NCBI GenBank assembly: GCA_905182995.1
Contig: CAJJDP010000083.1
Span: 191,515 to 255,514 of the forward strand
Direction of reading: 5' to 3'
Length of the DNA stretch: 64,000 nucleotides
From: Paramecium octaurelia
Taxonomy: Eukaryota > Ciliophora > Oligohymenophorea > Peniculida > Parameciidae
This document shows, in pieces, positions 10,875-22,500 of the stretch; the stretch's first letter is position 1, and each line of letters begins with the position of its first letter. Both the position numbers and the translations under genes were made by a program. A model generated the notes under the pieces. The model was not told where the DNA came from. It searched no databases and saw nothing but the letters and a program-made list of their open reading frames with translations.

Positions 10875-11848
10875 ATGTAATTGCCCACTCGTATCATTGA
10901 TGGTCTTTACCTTGGAGATTAGGGTGCAGCCCATGTAAATGTGATCTAAAACATGAGGATCTAGAGTTCTTGGTGACTAACAAGATAACCAAGATAATTA
11001 ATTGTGCTGCCAAACATATTCCTAATCATTGGGAATCCATCGGCATTGAATATTTGTCATATTAGTGGTTGGAAAGTGAAACCCAATTTGCATTCGATCA
11101 TCTCCGCTGCTATGCCTTCATAAATGATGCCATCGAAGCAGGAGAAGCTGTTTTAGTCCATTCTATCAGAGCATTAAATCGTTCAGTCTTTGTCGTTGTC
11201 ATATTTTTAATGCGCAAGTATTCTCTCCAAATCCTACTCCTAGATTCAAATGGACATTACAAAAGACTTTACAATACATCCACAATCTCAAAAACGATTT
11301 TGAAATTAAATCCAATGTTTTTCAATAGCTCCTCAATTATGAAAAATGGCTTCAACTCTCCAAACTCAGTAATAATTGGGATGTCGCACATAATGATGAT
11401 GAAACATTAGCAAGAAACACATATCTTAATAGTTAACGAAATTACTCTAATGAGCCTAAAAGAAAAAAAGAAATTTGTCTCAAAAAAGTTTAATGGAAAA
11501 AAAACTTGGTGTCTTAATTCATCCCTCCTTACTACTAGATGTTTATATTTTCAACTATTTTATTTTAGTGAATTCAAGAAGTTCAGCACACCACAGCCTA
11601 AAATGAACTACTCATAAATGCCTATCAAACTCAGGGTTCAGCCCTCCGATAATAATTGGATCAATAAGAAATTCACTCTGAACTAAATTGTTGATGAATA
11701 ATTATAAAGAAAATTGAATCTATTTAGTATCAAGTCAGATCGCCAAGCAATTAAACCACTTTCAAGACCAGGCACTGCACCTTCAAAGAGATTACTTAAA
11801 GGCAAAGTCACTTCATCATCTCATAGACTATTAGTTAAATAATCATGA
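10875..11848 (+). CDS. dual-specificity phosphatase-like protein lacking the catalytic cysteine (pseudophosphatase)
   Basis: After removing introns at 10935-10957, 11218-11243 and 11541-11568 the frame is 298 residues and divisible by three. The fold is clear: TRIIDGLYLGDQGAAHD, LEFLVTNKITKIINCAAKHI, PNHWESIGIEYLSYQWLE, then the loop EAVLVHSIRALNRSVF and the helices LMRKFKWTLQKTLQYI. In active DSPs the loop reads HC-x5-R-S; here it is H-S-x5-R-S, with Ser encoded at 11162-11164, while the loop Arg and flanking Ser are kept. This resembles STYX-type pseudophosphatases, which bind phosphoproteins without hydrolysis. The C-terminal ~120 residues are basic and probably disordered. The first intron ends in GAG, which is unusual. 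Confidence 0.8.
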
Positions 11849-11941
11849 TATTTATAAACACATATAAATAATTAATCTTTTTATTCCGCATTTAATTTAT
11901 AAATATTTTAAATAATGACCAATATATAATACTCATCACAC

Positions 11942-13006
11942 TCATAAAGATGGGAAATCCTTGTCATCCAATTGAATTCCTTATTCCTAAAACAATTAAT
12001 TAATGATAATACTTATTATCTTTATTGAGGTCTCTTTTCTTATCTATTATCATCTCCCTTTCTGTGTTTATCTCCTCTTTATTGATCTCTTGTGTTGTTA
12101 TCTCTGTGTTATCTGTCATGTTATGGTCTATCTTATCTATCTCCCTTATATCCTTTGTTTTATCTGGGTCCTCTATCTTATCTGTCTTGTCTGTCTTATC
12201 TGTCACCTCTTTCCTTTCTTTCTCCTTTTTCTTCTTAAACTTAAGTTTCACTTTATTATTATTATTATTATTCTTAAACTGGTTCTTATTTATCTTATTA
12301 TCTTCTTTCTCCTCTTCTTTCATTCTTTCTTTCAGGCTCTTATGTTTGATTTGTGAATCCCAAGTACTCAGCTGCTTAAGTGTTTAATTCACTTCTATAT
12401 GGTTATTATTGTCTTGTTTTTTTCTACTTTTGTTCTTATTGTTTTTTTTCGTCTTCTCTTGTTTTCATAACAAAAAGCTTATCCTTTTTCAATGCCTCTT
12501 CGTCTATTTGCTTGGTCACTTGTGGTTTGGTCTCAGTCTTCTTGAGAACATCTTCAACATTCTAAATTAATAGTAAATATCATTACAGCTCCTCTTTATT
12601 AGTAATAATCAGCAAGTGTCTTTTCAGGGGCAGGAGGTTAAACTGGTTGTGTTGTTTATTCGTTTTATTCCTCTGTTGGTGCATCCTAAGGCTTTTTCTC
12701 TTTTGCAATATATTTTTCTTCTTTAAGGTCATCTTTGTAATTTCCCCAATTGTTTCTGCCTCCGCCCTCTTTTCGTTGTTCTTTGCCTCTTCCAGTGCCA
12801 GACTATCTATCCTTTGGGTGTGGCTCAGCAGGCACGCCTTTGTTTTTAGGAGCGGGATTATCATGTTTAGTATTTTCTTTTTGTACTTACTCAACTGGAA
12901 TAACCTATTCCTTGTTGTTATTATTTTTCTTAGACTTTTTCTATTATTATTCTGGGGCTTCTTCGGTGTCAGAGAAGTTGAGTACGTTGAATAAATTATT
13001 GCTCAT
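11942..13006 (-). CDS. SERBP1/HABP4/Stm1-like ribosome- or mRNA-binding protein
   Basis: Introns at 11987-12012 and 12562-12586 give 337 residues. The hallmark RQSGTGRGKEQRKEGGGRNN followed by WGNYKDDL matches the conserved SERBP1/HABP4 segment (RHSGTGRGKE...GGRGNWG). The protein ends DDKDFPSL, like the family's C-terminal DFPAL motif. The rest is Lys/Gln/Glu-rich, with Arg-Gln-Asp repeats (DRQDRQDRQDRG) near 12170. Family members sit in the mRNA channel of idle 80S ribosomes and bind eEF2. Their release is controlled by TOR in yeast, and a TOR gene lies elsewhere in this window. The opposite strand carries long Leu/Ser/Phe-rich frames that are only shadows. Confidence 0.85.
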
Positions 13007-13290
13007 AAAGATTTGAAAAATTATTTAATGTTTTCACCTTAATTACCAAGAATTAAATTAATTTACTATATAATATATTTTAATACTAAATTTTTGAAAT
13101 ATAAAAAATATTATTAATATTTAATGATAAGCATCATAAATTCACCATTAATTCTTTCTTTTTCGAAATTTCTAAAACTGTAAAAATTCAAAAATACAAA
13201 TGAAATTCTGTTCTAGTTGGCTTGAGTAATCAAATTATAATTAAGCAATTTAAAATAATATATTTGTCTCTCCAGATAATAAATTAAAGA

Positions 13291-13491
13291 ATGGGGTGTT
13301 GTTAGCAACTCTCAGTAGCAAAAAAGAACACTAAATTACAGGATTCGTCTCAATTTAAGAAGAATTTTCACTCAAAGCTCTCCAGATGCAACCCTTCTCA
13401 ATAAATCTCATTAAAGGAGACATGGATAGTATCGATCCTATAGATTGAAGCCTACATGCTGCAGATTTCATTTAAACTTCTTGATTTTTGA
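13291..13491 (+). CDS. small MGCCQ protein, probably lipid-anchored
   Basis: A 66-residue frame starts MGCCQQLSVAKKNTK. Gly2 followed by Cys3-Cys4 is a classic N-myristoylation plus palmitoylation site. A second gene at 17231 starts MGCCQNRP. A 27-nt in-frame GTA...CAG stretch near 13315-13341 may be an intron. Another frame reading LIKGDMDSIDPID ends neatly at a TGA near 13449, so the true 3' end is uncertain. Function unknown. Confidence 0.4.
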
Positions 13492-13903
13492 GTTTGAACT
13501 CTCTTTGATTAAATTGATCATTAAATAACTTTGATAAAGAAGCTTAACTTTTTTAATTGGAATTTGGAAGGTTATTTTATTTCCCGATAAATAGAATAAA
13601 AACCGTCAAATTTCTATAAATTATTCATATGTTTAATCTTAAAAATAAGAACTAGTCATCCATTCTCCTTTAGGAAAAAATTCCTAGGTTTTGCTATTTA
13701 TTCCTTAACTGAACATATATTTCCTAAAATTCTGTCAAATTCTTTATTGTATCTTAATATTTAGATAATAACAGACTTCATGACTTAGTGAACCAATAAA
13801 AATACAGATTTATGCTTGTAAATAGATTTAAATTTTAAACCCTCTAACCTTTTATAATGATTAATAATTTTAATCAAAATATTATATAAACTTCAATTAT
13901 AAT
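13492..13903. other. intergenic, AT-rich
   Basis: No coding frame with ciliate-like composition and no RNA gene was recognised. Confidence 0.45.
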
Positions 13904-15606
13904 ATGGATTTCGACATATTTGTGGATCACTCGCACCATTTTAATATGGATCATTACAATAATCATGGTAATTCACATGTATAATCAAATTATCATGCTG
14001 AACGCTTTTTTCCAAAAAATTCTACAGATGAATAGCATAATAACCATCCAAAACATTCTACAGATGAATAGCATAATAACCATCATAAACATAATATATT
14101 ACCCTACAATGAAGATGATAGCGATGATGTGTCGTGTGAGTATGAGTCAAAGAGGAATAATTAAAATAAATATGTGCTCCTATATTTATTATTTTTTTTT
14201 TTATTGGGTATCATTTTTATATGGTTAGCGTATAAATCTTATTATTCCTATGAGGGATCACTTGATAATTATAAGTATATCATAGAGAATTGGCAGTAAT
14301 AACCCATAGAATCAATACGATTGACTTTTGATAAATGCAATTAAGGCGTAAGAATTTTATTTATCACTTAGGAAATAAATTTGATATAATATAAATGGCC
14401 TGGAACTAACAATGGATGTGATTGCCCTGATTCACCTATATTAAAGCATAACAATAAGAAGCATTAATTCTTGTTCCATAAAGCTGAATACGAAGATAGA
14501 GTATGCCAAGAACAATATATGGATTATAGTTGCGTTGGAATAGTTGCAATAAATCCTATAGATTTTAATAGATTCCCATCAAAAACACAAGAAGAAGGGT
14601 TCAAACTGTGTGCTGTGCTTGAGAAAGACAACAGTTTCTATTCTCATCATCCTAATTCAGAGGAGTGTCCAAAAGGATAAATAAAATGTGGAAACCAGCC
14701 CGATTACTTTTATTGTACTAGTTAACCCCAATGTCCGATATTTGAAATCGGTTTCAAAGATGTTTCTGAAGTGTAAGATGCGTAAGAATAGACAGAAAAG
14801 GGATTTACACTTTTATATAATAGAAAGAGTGACTATAAATTACCATTGGTGGAGGTGAGAGTGTCGGAAGGAGAAGGGATTTGCATGAAGAATCATGAGA
14901 GAGGGTTGACCTCTGGGAGAACAGAGTATTCTTTAATGAAAGAGGAAAAAACTGAATGCGAAATTGATAAAAGATTTATTAAATTAGAATCCTCAAATGA
15001 AGTTCAATTTTATTGAATTAAAATTGTAAAATCTACTGAGAGGGTACGAGATTTCATCATAATATCAATGGGGTAATTGAGATTAATAATTAAGGTCTTT
15101 ATGCTCGAGGTTATATTGAGTGGAAGATGTAGTGTAGAGGAGAAACTTTTGATAATTTTATTCATCAAGAGCAAACATTGGACGAGATATTAAATAAATA
15201 GAAACATCTGATGACAATATCTAAAATCTATTTCATCATAATATCAGTACTTTCGAGTTTAATTATAATCTGTAAAAGCAATTGTTGTAAATAACGTAAG
15301 ATGATTTAGACATATGGACTGATGAAAATCGTATTAATTAGTTTATAGCTTTATTTCATAACATTAAGTTTCGAAAAAACTAAGTAAGAAAAAAACTTCC
15401 TTGAAGATATAATTTCAAAGAATTGCTCTGATGATTATGTTTAACAATAATTAGAGTATCTTAGGGATATGCTGACAGAATAAATTTATAAATATAATTT
15501 GATATACATGATCCTAGTTTGCATTGTTTTGGGAATAGACTATTGTTTAATAATATTTTATTTTGTTTGGAAAAAATTCTTGAAAAGAAATTAATACAAC
15601 AATTGA
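13904..15606 (+). CDS. multi-pass membrane protein with Cys-rich lumenal domain
   Basis: The ATG at 13904 opens a His/Asn-rich N-terminus containing a perfect short repeat (NSTDEQHNNHPKHSTDEQHNNHH). A strong membrane segment follows (YVLLYLLFFFLLGIIFIWLA), then a ~250-residue domain with many Cys (GCDCPDS, CQEQYMDYSC, ECPKGQIKCGNQPDYFYC). Three more hydrophobic segments come after (IYFIIISVLSSLIIIC, LISLQLYFITLSF, LIYMILVCIVLGIDYCLIIF). The frame is interrupted at the TGA at 15014-15016. The only GT...AG stretch that restores it is 15002-15042 (41 nt), long for this genome. So either that intron is real, or there is a sequence error or mutation. A 24-nt in-frame intron near 14350 is also possible. 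Family unknown. Confidence 0.55.
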
Positions 15607-15711
15607 TTGATTTATAATAATAATCTTTATACATTCTTTATAACAATTCTCAAAAGTGCAACAAGGCTGATGTTCTTATGTCGCTATGTGTTGATATATC
15701 TTGCTTCACAT

Positions 15712-16580
15712 TCATTAAAACACCCTCTAATCCTTTTCCATTATTAATTGCTTATTTGATGACATTTTCTTTTCAATCAACCTATGCAGTCACTATAAGA
15801 TTTGGAATGAACATATTCATTTATCTGCCTTGAAACTCCACAATATTGGAATCTTTATCGTAAGGCCAAAATTCTTTTAGAATAGTAAGTAATGTCAAGA
15901 TGACTGAGATAATAGGATTAAACCTTAAGTAAGCAAATATATTTGTATCTAGAACAATATCAATAAGCATGCAGTGAATAAGGTATTAAGTACTATCCAT
16001 CTTAATAGGAACTTAAACTTTTAATATGCCTTGTCGGAATTGACTGAACTAGAACCTTTATTAGTTAGTCCTTTCATCCCCCAAGATAAGTCGTCAATTC
16101 TGCAAAATGAATAGATGACAAATAAATGCATATAATTCGGTTGATAATAAAAGTATGGGATCATTGTTAAGGCTGCATTGAATATATTCTATGGCAATAA
16201 ACAAATTGATGATAGTATTGGTAAGATTAAGGATCCTATAGATACAACTACAAGAACCAAGTAGTAACCCTGTAGAACTTGAATATCATTGCATCCATAA
16301 TTGAAGAATATTTCTGAGATTAGCAAATAAATTGAGTATACTACAGTGCCTAGACTGATGAATCCCAAACAAGTTGACACAAAAAAGACTCTTGTAAGGA
16401 ATAATCTGTCTCTGCTTTTTGTTTATCCGAGGATCCCAATGCTTTAATTAAAGCAGGATCATAATTAATAGCCAAATATATAATCATAAACACAAAATAT
16501 ACATAGAAGGCAATGACTGTTGAAATAATAAAATATTTAATCCCAGATCTCCAGTAACTACTATAGCATACAGTAATCAA
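15712..16580 (-). CDS. membrane protein resembling the C-terminal region of chitin synthase
   Basis: Three short introns (26, 20 and 25 nt) restore one frame of about 265 residues. Several strong membrane helices are seen: YFIISTVIAFYVYFVFMIIY, GTVVYSIYLLISEIF, YYLVLVVVSIGSLILPIL, WIVLNTLFTACLLILF. Between them lies FVIYSFCRIDDLSWGMKGLT, which matches the conserved SWGTKG motif after the membrane helices of fungal-type chitin synthases. The catalytic motifs of the family (EDR, QRRRW) are absent, and the ~650 bp upstream hold no recognisable catalytic domain. No good ATG is seen: the frame opens just after a TGA near 16580. It may be a truncated paralogue, or an exon may be missed. Confidence 0.5.
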
Positions 16581-17230
16581 TCATTTTTGTAGGAAGAGGA
16601 TTTTAATTACTAACATCAAAGAAAGTAGTTGCAAAAGATTTAGTTGTATTTTTTGATTAATTTTAGAGATAAATAAAACAACAAAATTCAAATACTAGAA
16701 AAATAATTATTTATTTTTTCAAACATTACATCAGAAAATTTTATATTTTTTTAATAATTTAGATTCTGAAGTGACTGTTATTTTTAAACCTCACTCTTAT
16801 GGATTGTGAACGAATTTTAATGTTCATTTAGTTCAACTTTAACCTATTATAATATGTGTTTTCATATTTACAACATAAATGTAATGTTTCACAAGCAATA
16901 TTGATTGAATGTAATTGTAAAATATAAGAAAATCATTTTCTAAACTTCACCGTGTAACAAATAAGGAAACAATTTTAATATAATTATAAAATTAATTTAT
17001 ATTCTTCTAATTTTCATAACACTAAGAAGGTGTTTGAGCAGTTTAACTCGGGAGTTTAAAATACCATTTAGGAATATTATAATTTAATTTCTATTACTAT
17101 CCACCTATTAAGTCTTAAATAATATATTATATAGCATCAAATAAATAAAAGATACGATCAAATGAATTTGCATAAACAAATAAATGATTTGAAATTTATT
17201 AAATATTATAAGCTCTTCAACTTTAACAAG
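16581..17230. other. intergenic, very AT-rich
   Basis: About 650 bp with no supported gene. I looked on the minus strand for a chitin synthase catalytic region and saw none. A long spacer is unusual here, where most gaps are under 150 bp. Confidence 0.45.
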
Positions 17231-17542
17231 ATGGGTTGCTGTCAAAATCGACCCTTTATGTAGCACTAGCATAATGGGAATCATAAATCTTAAACTTATC
17301 CAAATAAAATGAAATTGGAGCCATTACTTATCTCAGTTATAGGGGACTCAGACAGAATGGATATGATGGATGAAATATTCATCATAAAATAGACATCTAT
17401 CAAAGAAATACAATCTCCATATCATTTAAGATTTCCATCAGAATCAGTAATTATAGATTTGAGATCTGGGACATCGTTGGCAAGTCCGCCTCGACAAAAA
17501 TCAAGTAAGAACCTTAATTAGAAGTTTCTTGAAATGTTATGA
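17231..17542 (+). CDS. small MGCCQ protein, probably lipid-anchored
   Basis: A 103-residue frame begins MGCCQNRPFMQHQHNGNH, again with Gly2-Cys3-Cys4 suited to myristoylation and palmitoylation. The middle contains EPLLISVIGDSDRMDMMDEI and a Ser/Lys/Pro-rich tail. The TGA is at 17540-17542. It shares its N-terminus, but no obvious body similarity, with the small gene at 13291. No domain recognised. Confidence 0.5.
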
Positions 17543-17596
17543 TAATACTAATATATATATATATATAATATGCTCAAATTAAATTAACAGAAACAA

Positions 17597-18706
17597 ATGA
17601 CCACTACTAATCATTCAAATTTTAGTGAGCATCAGCATCAAGGAAATAAAGATTCCTATTCAAAAATACACACTCCAATCAAGAGAAAATTATCTGAATA
17701 TGTAATTTAGAAGCAAAGCTCTTATGCGCAAATACATAAACCTGAAAGACAAAAACAAAAATCGACTCCTGATATTTTATAGTTACTTAAGAAATATTAA
17801 AAATGTCATACTAACCAATCCCAACATCAACCTAATTAATAGAGGGATGTTGCGAGCAACTATTAAATTAAAAAGCATAAAACACTTCATAATACTGATG
17901 CTTCACCCATTAGAGTTAGTTAAGAAGCCTTACCCCTGAAGAACATTATAATTAACCGAAAGAGAATGAGCATCAACGATAGAGATACCACACTTCTTAA
18001 GTTGCAAGAATTAAAAAAGAAAATAATAGAAAAAGTTCCGAATCCTCTTGAAATTTTGGGACCAGAAATGAATCCTATTTCAAATAGAATTACATTTCAA
18101 GCCTCGCTCCAAACGGAAGAATCTAAACTAATTTAAAAAACAGTAGATACTCCTGGAACTGCTTAATTCATGTAATCGAATAGAGAGGAAAATGTATAAG
18201 AACCAAGAAACCAATTTGAAATAACCAACTCTTCTTAGGATCTGTAGATATAAGAAAATTCAATTACACTCTAAAAGAACCTTGGTTTCTTTTTTGAAAA
18301 AAGGAAGCACTCATGTTGTGAAGATAACTTTAAACCTGTTTAAAAAACTCAATAATAATATGGAAAACCCTACTTTGAATCCAATAAAGGGGAAGATATA
18401 CCCAATACAAATTTTACAAATAGGCTTGAATGTAGAAAAATAATGATTATATTGGATTAAGATAAAGAGAAAATATTAGAATAGATTGCTCTGAATCCTA
18501 ATGAAATTCATAATTCTCCCACTAGTAAAATTTGGGATAAAGCATTGAAAATTGATAGATTGGATGAATAGTTAGGGAAATAAAAAACAGAAGAATCTTT
18601 GCAGGTGAAATGCTAAAAAATAAGATCGAAAAGAGGGAGTATAAAAAATGAAAATATTCCTTATTGGAAATTGAGAGACTTAGAATAAAAAAAGAAAAAA
18701 AAATGA
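17597..18706 (+). CDS. hypothetical Gln/Asn/Lys-rich protein
   Basis: An uninterrupted 369-codon frame from the ATG at 17597 to the TGA at 18704-18706. It is hydrophilic, with a basic helix (TTLLKLQELKKKIIEKVPNP) and a Lys-rich end (LRDLEQKKKKK). No domain is recognised, and it is probably largely disordered. The absence of any TGA over 1.1 kb and the ciliate-like codon use support expression. Confidence 0.6.
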
Positions 18707-18842
18707 TTTTATATTGCTAAATTCTCATTAAACAAATATTAACCAAAGATAGCTTTGCTTTTAATTATTATTTTCATAATAAAAATCAAAATAATTGAGC
18801 TCTTTATTTATTTGAATATCGAAATTAAACAAAAAAAGATAT

Positions 18843-20199
<1,357 letters not shown>

Positions 20200-20498
20200 A
20201 ATATATAATATGGTATAAATAATTACTAATTTTTGTATTTAATTTAGGTATTTAAGTAATTTACTGTATGCTTAAGTCAAAAGATATTTGATGAATTGCA
20301 ATGATTCTATATTTTAAATTTTTAAATAAATTTTGTGACATATTTTCTAATTTGTTTACATTAGGATCATGTTTAGAATGTGTAATGGATAATAATGAAA
20401 TATTTTATATTCAAATATTGTTCAAATCAATATCATTGATAATTTAAACATAGGTCTCCTTCTTTAGAATTAATAAAATAACTTTTAAGATATATAAA

Positions 20499-21794
20499 TC
20501 ATTCAAAAATTTCATAGATTTGAATTTTTTCTTCATTATAAATGACTAGGTGCCTTCTATCAGTTGATAATGTTCCATATATTTTCATAGATTGAAATTC
20601 TAATTTTTTTAATAATTCATATGCATCTTTTTAAAGATTACTCAGTATATAAATAAATCTATTATGTTTAATTATTATGATATTTCTAATTTAATTATAT
20701 TGAATTGGAAAATAATGATGATCCTCTGATAAATCTTCAATTATTATTTATTCTTTTTCTTGGAATTTATCATTTTCAAGCTTTAGTTAAATCAATCCTT
20801 TTTTATTTTAAGCTAAAAGGATTCTGTTATCATTTAAAAAAAGAATGCGAGTGACATAATTTTATCTTTCTTAAGATGCGATCATTTCCAACCAACCTCG
20901 TTCATCTATACCCCAAAGTATTATTTATTTATCAACTGAGCATGTGATTATCCTATTTTCAGAGGAATTAAGACTAACTGCATAAATTGTATTTTTATGA
21001 ACTTGTCTCTTTTCATCGACAATCTTAATTAAATTATTTTCAATATTTAGAGACCAAATTTATAAGAAACCATACTTATTACCAACTATGATAAGATTTT
21101 CCAATTTGTTAAAAATCATACAGCTAATTGGGCTCTTAGTATTTATGGATATTTTTTTTTACCATTAATTTTGGCCTCTTAATTCTTCCCATAGATAGAT
21201 ATAATCATCCATTCCTCCTGAAAGTAAGTAATTCGATTTTTTACTGAAAACCAAGGAAGTTACATCTGCATTATGAGCTTGGAACTATACATTTTCTTCA
21301 AATTCTCCATTCATAAAGTTGAATATTTAAATATTTTTTCCTTATGATGTTGCCAGTAAAGTATTATTTGAATTAAAGGAGAAGACTTGGCAAATTTCAG
21401 GTTTCGAGACTTATTTTATCAGTCTGCATGGTATTGTTTCAAATCCTTCTAATATTTTTTCTAAAGCTAATGGTTATAGATTGTAGCCTATATTTAATAC
21501 TAACTTCATGTATTTTTCAGCTTATGATAGCATATCGAAGTAAGGTTGATTCTCAATTTGAGTAATTTTTGAATCAAACTAATCTCCTGATTTATTTATA
21601 TGGTTCTATTATTCGTAGCCATTTACTGATTGGTGATCCTCTAATTATTATTGATTATTGATATTGTAAAGTGATAATGAAGAGTTATTCGATTTAGATA
21701 ACTTAGAATCTTGTTTTTGATGAAACCTTATTTCTTTTCGTAGCATAGCTATCGTTTGTATATAATTCTCTTTTTAGATCTCTGATGAATTCAT
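20499..21794 (-). CDS. WD40-repeat protein
   Basis: A single intronless frame of 431 residues. The N-terminal ~130 residues are Ser/Gln/Asn-rich with a short helix (QTIAMLRKEIRFHQKQDSKL). Repeat units then follow: FQAHNADVTSLVFSKKSNYL...LLSGGMDDYIYLW, INTKSPISCMIF...IIVGNKYGFLQIW, VHKNTIYAVSLNSSENRIIT...SVDKQIILW. Together they form a beta-propeller. This is a common ciliate WD40 type, with no catalytic feature. The role is presumably scaffolding. Confidence 0.8.
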
Positions 21795-22500
21795 TTTAAA
21801 ATTATGATGATTATTAAAACCTTCTTATATCATGGGTATTAATTCTATTAAAAATGTATTAATCTATATTAATTTAAAATTTAATTTAGGCTAATTCATA
21901 TTACATTAATGCATAATATTAATAGAAGTATCAATTAGTGATTGAATTAAGTCTAAGTATATTTTTAATATTACTATAATGTATTCTCTTTTAGTACCTA
22001 AAAAGATGTTGATTTCTCTTCAAAATAAGGGAGTGTTTCAAGTAAAATGTTTTGAATGATTAGATTGTCAAAGCTTCTGATAGAATTCAATGAATTTATT
22101 TATTGATATCAATTAGCTTAATCTTGGCCGACTTAAATTAAGGAAAGTTTGATTTTAAATCTGGAATCAAATCATTATGAAATACTATGAAATGACTGTT
22201 AAGACAAAGTGAGTTGATCCCAAAATGAACGAATTATTAAAGTGAAATAATAATTTTGCTTAATTCTTATTGATTTGACAAATATTATAACTATTAAAAT
22301 GAAATGTTTTATATTATCAATCGCATTGAAGGACGGAAAAAATTGTCTCATAATTAAAATTCCAAAAATAGTTATTATAAAATATTTCGTCATTATTTAT
22401 AAAATGCATAAATATTTTGTATCTTTGAATAATTATTATAAAAAATGGAGTATTTATGTGATTATTAATGCTGAGTGATGCCTAAAATAAATTTTTAATT
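21795..22500. other. intergenic, AT-rich
   Basis: About 700 bp between divergent genes. Short frames near 22199-22478 on both strands have Ile/Lys/Phe composition typical of AT-rich noise. No RNA gene seen. Confidence 0.45.

Noticed and set aside
12003-13016. Long plus-strand Leu/Ser/Phe/Cys-rich frames
   Set aside because: Shadows of the Lys/Gln/Glu-rich SERBP1-like gene on the minus strand, which has clear family motifs and two good introns.
15712-16580. Frameshifted chitin synthase pseudogene
   Set aside because: All three apparent frame breaks coincide with plausible mini-introns (26, 20, 25 nt), and the spliced frame is divisible by three. It may still be truncated at the 5' end.
22199-22478. 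Overlapping short frames on both strands between the WD40 gene and aconitase
   Set aside because: Ile/Lys/Phe/Tyr composition expected from random AT-rich sequence; no start context or intron pattern.
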